Shown: piece by piece, positions 6,381 through 10,274 of the stretch
Layout: every line of letters starts with the position of its first letter
Position numbering within the stretch: the first letter of the stretch is position 1
Origin: Mycobacterium sp.
GTDB lineage: Bacteria > Actinomycetota > Actinomycetes > Mycobacteriales > Mycobacteriaceae
Reading direction: 5' to 3'
Length of the DNA: 10,274 nucleotides
Assembly: GCA_025965815.1 (NCBI GenBank)
Contig: JAOPWF010000772.1
Coordinates: 1-10,274, forward strand
Translations under genes and position numbers: made by a program
Notes under the pieces: model-generated
Seen by the model: the letters and a program-made list of their open reading frames with translations, nothing else
What the model was told of the DNA's origin: nothing
Database searches by the model: none

Positions 6381-8477
6381 ATGACGGGGCAGCGAAGCAT
6401 GTGGGGCAGGGCGACACTCGGTCTGGTGACGGCGGCAGCGGCGGCCGTACTGCTGGCTCCGGTCGCGAGCGCGTCCCCCGATACTGACGCCAACGACGCC
6501 ATCACTGCGGCGTGGGATGCCAGCGGCGGCCCCACAAGTCCGCTCGGGCCGCAGGACGGCGGCGTCTACCCGATAGGCGATGGCTTCGGCCAGAACTTCG
6601 CCGGCGGAAAGATCTTTTTCACCCCCGATACCGGCGCCCACATCATGGGCGGAGCGATCCTCGACAAGTACATGTCGCTGGGCGGGCCGGCCGACAGCGA
6701 CCTGGGATTCCCCACCATCGACGAGGGGCCGGGCCGGGTCAGCCCGGACAGCCGCAACACCACCTTCAGCGCCGGCGACAAGCCGGTGATCTTCTGGACG
6801 CCGGATACCGGGGCTCGGGTGGTCCGTGGAGCCATCAACGCCGCGTGGGACAAACTCGGTGGGTCGGCGGGCCCACTCGGGGTACCGGCCGAGGACGAAA
6901 CATACAACGGGGACGGCGTAACCCAGGCGTTCACCGGTGGCCAGCTGTCCTGGAACCGGCAGACCAAGGCCTTCACCACGACACCGCCCGAATTGGCGGC
7001 ACAGCTGACGGGGCTTGACGTCCCGAACGACGCCACCTCGGCCATCAACGCGGCCCGCCGAGCCGCGGGCGGTCCGTTGGGGCCACTGGGCGCCAAGCAG
7101 GGCGCGCAGTATGCGATCGGCGACGGTGGCGCGGGGCAGGACTTCGCCGGCGGCAAGATCTTCTTCAGCCCCGCCACCGGGGCGAACGTCGTGACCGGCC
7201 AGGTACTCGCGAAATACGCCTCTGTCGGCGGCCCGCAGGGTGACCTGGGTTTCCCGACATCCAACGAGGTCGACGGCGGCCTGGCCCCGGCCAGCCGGAT
7301 GAGCACCTTCGCGGCCGCGGACAAGCCGGTCATCTTCTGGACGCCCGACTACGGCGCGGTGATCGTCCGCGGAGCCATGAACGCGGCGTGGGCGAAGCTC
7401 GGCGGCGCGACGGGGACCCTGGGTGCGCCCATAGCGGACCAGACCGAGAGCGGTGAAGTCGTCACGCAGAGATTCAGCGGCGGCGATGTCTCCTGGAACA
7501 AGACGACCGACAAATTCACGACCACCCCGCCGAGCCTGGCCGCGTCGCTGGCCGGCCTGCGGGTGCCGGGTCAGTACCTGCCGAAATCACCGGTTACTGC
7601 GACGCCGAATGCGAACGCCGACAAGGCGTTCACGTGGCTCTGGTGGTACTGGCCGATCCTCATCGCCGCGGCGCTGCTGCTGGCCGGGCTGCTGGTGGGC
7701 GCACTCTCCTTGGGTCGCCGTCGGCGCCATTCGGACGACATGGAGGAGCTACCGACCGGCGGCCCTGGAGCCGGCGTCGCGACCGGCTACGGCTCGGTCG
7801 CGGCCGAGAACTGGTCGCCCGACAGCGACATCGACGCGCGCGGGTCGCGGTTCGCCGAGCACGAGATGGAGATGGCCGGCTACTCGTCCCCCGGGTGGCC
7901 GGATCCGGACGTCCGCGAGTCGCGCGAGTCGGCCGAGCGGTGGGCCACCGTGGCGAGTATTGGCGGACTGGCCGCACGAGGTGTGTCCGGTCGCGAATCC
8001 GCCTCCGACGACGAGCCCATCGACGCCGACGAGGCCTTCTACGAGGAGAACCCCGATGCGGTCGACACGGCGCCGTCGCGCATCGAATCCGACGCCGAGA
8101 TGAACAGCGGGCGGCACGCGGCGCTGAATGTCGACGGGTTGCCACGCGTCTGGACGCCCGGCGACGGCGACAGCTCGCATGTACCGCAGCACCTGGCGGG
8201 CGGGTTCGGCGCCGCTGCGGCCCCCGGCGAGACGCTTGCGGAAAGCCCCGAAACCGGGGACAACAGGGATTCGCCTGGGAATTCGGTGCCCGGCCCGGCC
8301 ATTGCGCTGCTGCTGGGGGATCCGCGCCAGGCGCCGCAAGGTTATCCGGTCAAGGGCAACGTGCGCTCCGGGCTGTACTACACACCGGACAGCGTCTCGT
8401 ATGGTGACGTGGACGCCGAAATCTGGTTCTCCAGTGAAGACCTCGCCCGGGCCAACGGTTTCGCGAAAGGCGAGTAG
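6381..8477 (+). CDS. LGFP-repeat membrane-anchored protein with sunset-like C-terminus (Rv2721c-like)
   Basis: A 698-residue envelope protein of unproven function, matching in length and position the Ala/Gly-rich protein Rv2721c next to lexA in M. tuberculosis. Order of parts: signal peptide (residues 1-31, with a hydrophobic core and an ASA-type cleavage region near 29-31); two 175-residue LGFP-repeat modules (41-215 and 222-396); a membrane segment (about 419-445) followed by RRRR (446-449); and an acidic, low-complexity tail ending in a conserved-looking motif (654-694). LGFP repeats are known in secreted actinobacterial cell-wall proteins, including corynebacterial mycolyltransferases, and are thought to bind the wall. 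By the positive-inside rule the repeats face the wall and the tail faces the cytosol. The ATG at 6381 follows GGGAGGGG at short spacing; an alternative ATG at 6399 would still leave a signal peptide. It converges with lexA, with 21 nt between stops. A wall-to-cytosol tether or sensor role is inference. Confidence 0.9.
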   Translation: MTGQRSMWGRATLGLVTAAAAAVLLAPVASASPDTDANDAITAAWDASGGPTSPLGPQDGGVYPIGDGFGQNFAGGKIFFTPDTGAHIMGGAILDKYMSLGGPADSDLGFPTIDEGPGRVSPDSRNTTFSAGDKPVIFWTPDTGARVVRGAINAAWDKLGGSAGPLGVPAEDETYNGDGVTQAFTGGQLSWNRQTKAFTTTPPELAAQLTGLDVPNDATSAINAARRAAGGPLGPLGAKQGAQYAIGDGGAGQDFAGGKIFFSPATGANVVTGQVLAKYASVGGPQGDLGFPTSNEVDGGLAPASRMSTFAAADKPVIFWTPDYGAVIVRGAMNAAWAKLGGATGTLGAPIADQTESGEVVTQRFSGGDVSWNKTTDKFTTTPPSLAASLAGLRVPGQYLPKSPVTATPNANADKAFTWLWWYWPILIAAALLLAGLLVGALSLGRRRRHSDDMEELPTGGPGAGVATGYGSVAAENWSPDSDIDARGSRFAEHEMEMAGYSSPGWPDPDVRESRESAERWATVASIGGLAARGVSGRESASDDEPIDADEAFYEENPDAVDTAPSRIESDAEMNSGRHAALNVDGLPRVWTPGDGDSSHVPQHLAGGFGAAAAPGETLAESPETGDNRDSPGNSVPGPAIALLLGDPRQAPQGYPVKGNVRSGLYYTPDSVSYGDVDAEIWFSSEDLARANGFAKGE
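6501..7025 (+). repeat. LGFP module 1 of an internal tandem duplication
   Basis: Encodes residues 41-215. It contains three LGFP-type units (PLGPQ, LGFP at residue 108, PLGVP) and shares blocks such as FAGGKIFF, DKPVIFWTPD and FTTTPP with module 2 at an offset of exactly 181 codons (543 nt). The match is visible at DNA level around 6777 versus 7320. Confidence 0.9.
7044..7568 (+). repeat. LGFP module 2 of the tandem duplication
   Basis: Encodes residues 222-396 and parallels module 1 throughout. Its three units are PLGAK, LGFP (residue 289) and TLGAP. Two one-residue indels, an insertion near the first unit and a deletion before LGFP, compensate so that the overall period stays 181. Confidence 0.9.
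8340..8462 (+). other. Sunset-like C-terminal motif of the LGFP protein
   Basis: Residues 654-694 read GYPVKGNVRSGLYYTPDS, then ..AEIWF....DLARANGF. This follows the pattern YPxKGN-x-S-x-YHxPxS...AExWFxxxexAxAAGF of small C-terminal 'sunset' domains that I recall from actinobacterial proteins such as ArfC-like proteins. The function of the motif is not established. The match was made by eye. Confidence 0.55.
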
Positions 8478-8498
8478 CCTGCCGGTATCCCCAAGACG

Positions 8499-9215
8499 TC
8501 AGATCTTGCGGATGACCGTGACGACCTTGCCCAGGACGGCGGCGTCGTTGCCGGGAATCGGGTCGAACGCCGGGTTGTGCGGCATCAGCCACACCTGGCC
8601 GCGGGCACGCTTGAAGGTCTTGACGGTTGCTTCGCCATCGATCATGGCTGCGACGATATCGCCGTTGTCCGCGACGTTCTGCTGACGCACGACCACCCAG
8701 TCGCCGTCGCAGATCGCGGCATCGACCATGGACTCGCCGACGACCTTGAGCAGAAACAGCGACCCCTCCCCGACGAGTTCGCGTGGAAGCGGAAAGACAT
8801 CCTCGACGGCCTCCTCGGCAAGGATCGGACCGCCGGCGGCGATGCGCCCGAGGACCGGCACGTAGATGGGTTCCGGTAGGGCGTCCGATCCTGCGACGTC
8901 GGTGGTGACCGTCGAGGCGGCGGCCTCGGCGGCCTCATCGGCGCTGCGGACGTCGACGGCCCGGGGTCGGTTCGGATCGCGACGCAGATAGCCCTTGCGC
9001 TCCAGCGTGCGCAACTGGTGGGCGACCGACGACGTGGAGGTCAGGCCGACGGCGTCACCGATCTCCCGGATGCTCGGCGGGTAGCCGCGGGTGGTGACCG
9101 AGGCACGGATGACATCGAGGATGGTGCGCTGGCGCTCGGTCAGCCCGGCATCGTGAAGCCGGCGTGCGGTGGTGGTCTCCGCAGACTTCTCACCTGTGTC
9201 GCTGCTGTCGCTCAT
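8499..9215 (-). CDS. lexA: SOS repressor LexA
   Basis: A 238-residue SOS repressor. The N-terminal winged helix-turn-helix (about 23-88) is followed by a linker rich in Ala and acidic residues. The S24 self-cleaving peptidase domain then begins near 117. The scissile Ala127-Gly128 bond is in RIAAGGP, the catalytic serine is Ser162 in GESM, and the catalytic lysine is Lys199 in ATVKTF. RecA filament-stimulated cleavage would therefore work normally. The start was set at the ATG 9215-9213, because the longer frame to 9293 adds 26 unrelated residues and runs through the LexA box and promoter. A -10 box ends 7 nt before this ATG, so translation is probably from a leaderless mRNA. It is divergent from the LysM gene (209 nt between starts) and convergent with the LGFP gene. 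Confidence 0.97.
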   Translation of the reverse strand: MSDSSDTGEKSAETTTARRLHDAGLTERQRTILDVIRASVTTRGYPPSIREIGDAVGLTSTSSVAHQLRTLERKGYLRRDPNRPRAVDVRSADEAAEAAASTVTTDVAGSDALPEPIYVPVLGRIAAGGPILAEEAVEDVFPLPRELVGEGSLFLLKVVGESMVDAAICDGDWVVVRQQNVADNGDIVAAMIDGEATVKTFKRARGQVWLMPHNPAFDPIPGNDAAVLGKVVTVIRKI

Positions 9216-9222
9216 GGCGCCG

Positions 9223-9251
9223 AATCTAGTCCGCACCGGCCCGATAATCAA
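9223..9251 (-). promoter_or_regulatory. lexA promoter, probably leaderless
   Basis: On the minus strand TTGATT (9251-9246) and TAGATT (9228-9223) are exactly 17 nt apart. The -10 ends 7 nt before the lexA ATG, predicting transcription from or next to the start codon. The -35 is overlapped by the LexA box at 9248-9263, the classical layout for autorepression. Confidence 0.75.
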
Positions 9252-9263
9252 ACATGTGTTCGA
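9248..9263. promoter_or_regulatory. LexA (SOS) box, lexA autoregulation
   Basis: TCAAACATGTGTTCGA differs from the mycobacterial consensus TCGAAC-N4-GTTCGA at a single base in the left half. It covers the lexA -35 region, so it should mediate repression of lexA by its own product. Confidence 0.88.
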
Positions 9264-9307
9264 GGCGTGTCGCGCCGGGCCGCTGTGACGCATGAGGCCA
9301 CCGGGAT

Positions 9308-9330
9308 TTGTCGGTGGGCTGTTTTATCGT
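9308..9330 (+). promoter_or_regulatory. RecA-independent (PafBC-type) DNA-damage promoter
   Basis: TTGTCGGTG (9308-9316), then exactly 8 nt, then TATCGT (9325-9330). This fits the described mycobacterial RecA-NDp motif, TTGTCRGTG-N8-TANNNT, whose activation depends on PafBC. It points toward the LysM gene, with initiation expected near 9337 and an 88-nt leader that contains all three LexA-like boxes. Confidence 0.8.
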
Positions 9331-9341
9331 TCGGCTACGAA

Positions 9342-9357
9342 TCGATCACATGTTCGG
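9342..9357. promoter_or_regulatory. LexA-like box a
   Basis: TCGATCACATGTTCGG has two mismatches from TCGAAC-N4-GTTCGA, one in each half. It lies just after the predicted start of the PafBC-type transcript and overlaps the -35 of the second promoter. Confidence 0.6.
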
Positions 9358-9383
9358 ACATCGAACACATGAGCGAGTACCTT
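9355..9383 (+). promoter_or_regulatory. Second LysM-gene promoter, LexA-controlled (putative)
   Basis: CGGACA (9355-9360) and TACCTT (9378-9383) are 17 nt apart. The first overlaps box a by three bases, box b fills the spacer, and box c begins at the last base of the -10. Initiation near 9390 would give a leader of about 35 nt. Confidence 0.5.
9361..9376. promoter_or_regulatory. LexA-like box b
   Basis: TCGAACACATGAGCGA has a perfect left half-site TCGAAC and a right half GAGCGA with two mismatches from GTTCGA. It starts 19 bp after box a, so both lie on about the same DNA face. Confidence 0.6.
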
Positions 9384-9398
9384 CGAACACAAGAGCGA
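9383..9398. promoter_or_regulatory. LexA-like box c
   Basis: TCGAACACAAGAGCGA has a perfect left half-site and the same altered right half, GAGCGA, as box b. It starts 22 bp after box b and begins at the last base of the putative -10. Confidence 0.58.
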
Positions 9399-9424
9399 AC
9401 AGCGGCCAAGCGAAAGGCAGGAAG

Positions 9425-9913
9425 ATGACACTCGTCGCGACTCGGCAGGGCCCGGCCCGACCGGCTGTGCGGCCTGCGCACGGTCCGTCTCACTCGGACG
9501 GCCGGCGGGGTCCGGGTGTCACGGCCGGCCACCCACGGCGGCACCCGGCCTACCGGCGCCCGTCCGGTGCACCGATGCGGTACCGGGGCACCGGGGTGCT
9601 GATGACACGGGCGCCGCACCGGCCGCGTCCCATCACCCCCGCGGCGACCGTCGGGCTCGCCCTGCTGGCCGCGTTGATCACGGTGTGGCTCGGTGTGGTG
9701 GCCCAGTTCGGCGGGGTCGTGGGCACCTCAGTACCGGTTCCCGACCGGCTGGCGGTGGTCCAGGTCCAGGCGGGGGAGACATTGCAGCACGTCGCGGCGC
9801 GGGTCGCGCCGGATGCGCCGGTCGGACAGGTCGTCCAGCGGATCCGCGAACTCAACGAGCTGGACTCCGCGGCGCTCGACGCCGGCCAGACGCTGATCGC
9901 CCCAGTCGGCTGA
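9425..9913 (+). CDS. chiZ: LysM membrane protein, ChiZ-like (Rv2719c-like), DNA-damage controlled
   Basis: A 162-residue protein in the position of Rv2719c (about 165 residues), which has been reported as DNA-damage induced and as a cell-wall hydrolase (ChiZ) that hampers division when overproduced. Order of parts: a basic, Pro/Arg/Gly/His-rich disordered cytosolic region (1-69), one membrane helix (about 72-95), a short linker, and an extracytoplasmic LysM-like domain (about 111-161, with [12 protein letters not shown] and INELN-like RELNELD features) ending at the C-terminus. LysM domains bind peptidoglycan. No separate catalytic domain is visible, so hydrolase activity rests on the literature, not on this sequence. 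The start is the ATG at 9425, with AAAGG (9413-9417) 7 nt upstream; the TTG at 9308 is rejected because it is part of the promoter. It is divergent from lexA. As with SulA-type proteins, a damage-induced delay of division is the likely role. Confidence 0.88.
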   Translation: MTLVATRQGPARPAVRPAHGPSHSDGRRGPGVTAGHPRRHPAYRRPSGAPMRYRGTGVLMTRAPHRPRPITPAATVGLALLAALITVWLGVVAQFGGVVGTSVPVPDRLAVVQVQAGETLQHVAARVAPDAPVGQVVQRIRELNELDSAALDAGQTLIAPVG

Positions 9914-10024
9914 GGACACCCACGGTGCGCGGTGAATCCTGCTGCCGCACAAAGTCGATCGTCGGCGAACGGGGTGGGCAGGTACCAAATACGCGGGCAT
10001 CGGGCCGCCACGGGTTCGCGCAGG

Positions 10025-10030
10025 TACTCT
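10025..10030 (+). promoter_or_regulatory. Candidate nrdR -10 box
   Basis: TACTCT fits TANNNT and would start a leader of about 40 nt carrying the nrdR ribosome binding site. No good -35 is seen 16-18 nt upstream. The 164-nt gap between the LysM gene and nrdR otherwise shows only a tiny ACTC-TCG-GAGT inverted repeat at 10026-10036, and no clear NrdR box or terminator. Confidence 0.35.
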
Positions 10031-10077
10031 CGGAGTCGTTCGAGGTACCCGATTGTCGGCGCGGCGAAGGAGCAGTC

Positions 10078-10274
10078 ATGCACTGTCCGTTCTGCCGTCA
10101 CCCCGACTCCCGGGTGGTCGATTCCCGTGAGACCGACGAGGGCCAGGCCATCCGCCGGCGCAGGTCGTGCCCGGAATGCGGCCGCCGATTCACCACGGTG
10201 GAGACGGCGGTGCTCGCGGTGGTCAAGCGCAGCGGCGTCACCGAGCCGTTCAGCCGCGAGAAGGTCATCAGCGG
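10078..10274 (+). CDS. nrdR: Transcriptional regulator NrdR (3' end cut off by window)
   Basis: Repressor of ribonucleotide reductase genes that senses ATP/dATP through an ATP-cone. The 65 complete codons seen include the full N-terminal zinc ribbon, with Cys3, Cys6, Cys31 and Cys34 in CPFC and CPEC, the basic stretch AIRRRRSCP, and RRFTTVE. The ATP-cone begins at about residue 47 with VVKRSG. The family is usually about 150 residues, so more than half lies beyond the right edge. The ATG at 10078 is preceded by GAAGGAG (10066-10072) at 5 nt, a strong ribosome binding site. It lies 164 nt after the LysM gene on the same strand, as I recall for M. tuberculosis, and has its own candidate promoter. 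Damage response and dNTP supply are thus neighbours. Confidence 0.97.
   Translation, partial: MHCPFCRHPDSRVVDSRETDEGQAIRRRRSCPECGRRFTTVETAVLAVVKRSGVTEPFSREKVIS

Noticed and set aside
7749..8339. Minus-strand open frames within the LGFP gene tail
   Set aside because: Arg/Gly-rich shadow frames; the plus-strand frame has the membrane segment and C-terminal motif.
9216..9293. 26-residue N-terminal extension of LexA
   Set aside because: It would be encoded by the LexA box and promoter, and LexA-type sequence begins after the ATG at 9215.
9308..9424. 39-residue N-terminal extension of the LysM protein from TTG at 9308
   Set aside because: The TTG is the first triplet of the PafBC-type promoter motif, and the extension is encoded by LexA-like boxes.
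9914..10077. Possible small RNA or NrdR box ahead of nrdR
   Set aside because: Only a 4-bp hairpin and a -10-like hexamer were found; no AT-rich 16-bp NrdR-type box and no terminator.

Overview
The window is high-GC actinobacterial DNA, almost certainly chromosomal and from Mycobacterium sensu lato, possibly a Mycolicibacterium-type environmental species. The evidence is the gene order dapF - hflX - fadE20 - LGFP-repeat membrane protein (like Rv2721c) - lexA (opposite strand) - LysM protein (like Rv2719c/ChiZ) - nrdR. This matches the order I recall for the M. tuberculosis Rv2726c-Rv2718c block. There are also mycobacterial-type LexA boxes and a RecA-independent DNA-damage promoter motif. The species cannot be fixed from sequence reading alone.

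Layout. At 1-673 is the 3' part of dapF (lysine and meso-DAP synthesis), followed at 723-2147 by hflX (ribosome-associated GTPase). On the minus strand, 4961-2159 holds a two-gene unit: a BisC/TorA-type molybdopterin S-/N-oxide reductase, then a small cysteine-free protein that looks like a degenerate FmdE-family domain. Its start-to-stop spacing is 4 nt. This unit sits between hflX and fadE20, which I recall as neighbours in M. tuberculosis, so it is the accessory part of the window. At 5069-6229 is fadE20, a long-chain-type acyl-CoA dehydrogenase transcribed divergently from the reductase. A perfect 7-bp inverted repeat lies in the shared 107-nt promoter region. At 6381-8477 is a secreted/anchored LGFP-repeat protein with an exactly 181-residue internal duplication, one membrane segment and a cytosolic tail that ends in a sunset-like motif.

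The right end is a DNA-damage regulatory hub. lexA (9215-8499, minus) has a promoter whose -35 lies under a LexA box and whose -10 lies 7 nt before the ATG, so it is probably leaderless. The divergent LysM gene (9425-9913) carries a RecA-independent (PafBC-type) promoter motif with exact spacing, then three LexA-like boxes about two helical turns apart around a second promoter. nrdR (10078 to beyond the window) links to ribonucleotide reductase control and so to dNTP supply.

Every stretch between genes is under 300 nt. No tRNA, rRNA, CRISPR array, transposase or attachment site was seen. The parts I find most worth a second look are the reductase/FmdE-like pair with its operator-like palindrome, and the two-promoter, three-box control region of the LysM gene. 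Most of the rest is a conserved mycobacterial neighbourhood.
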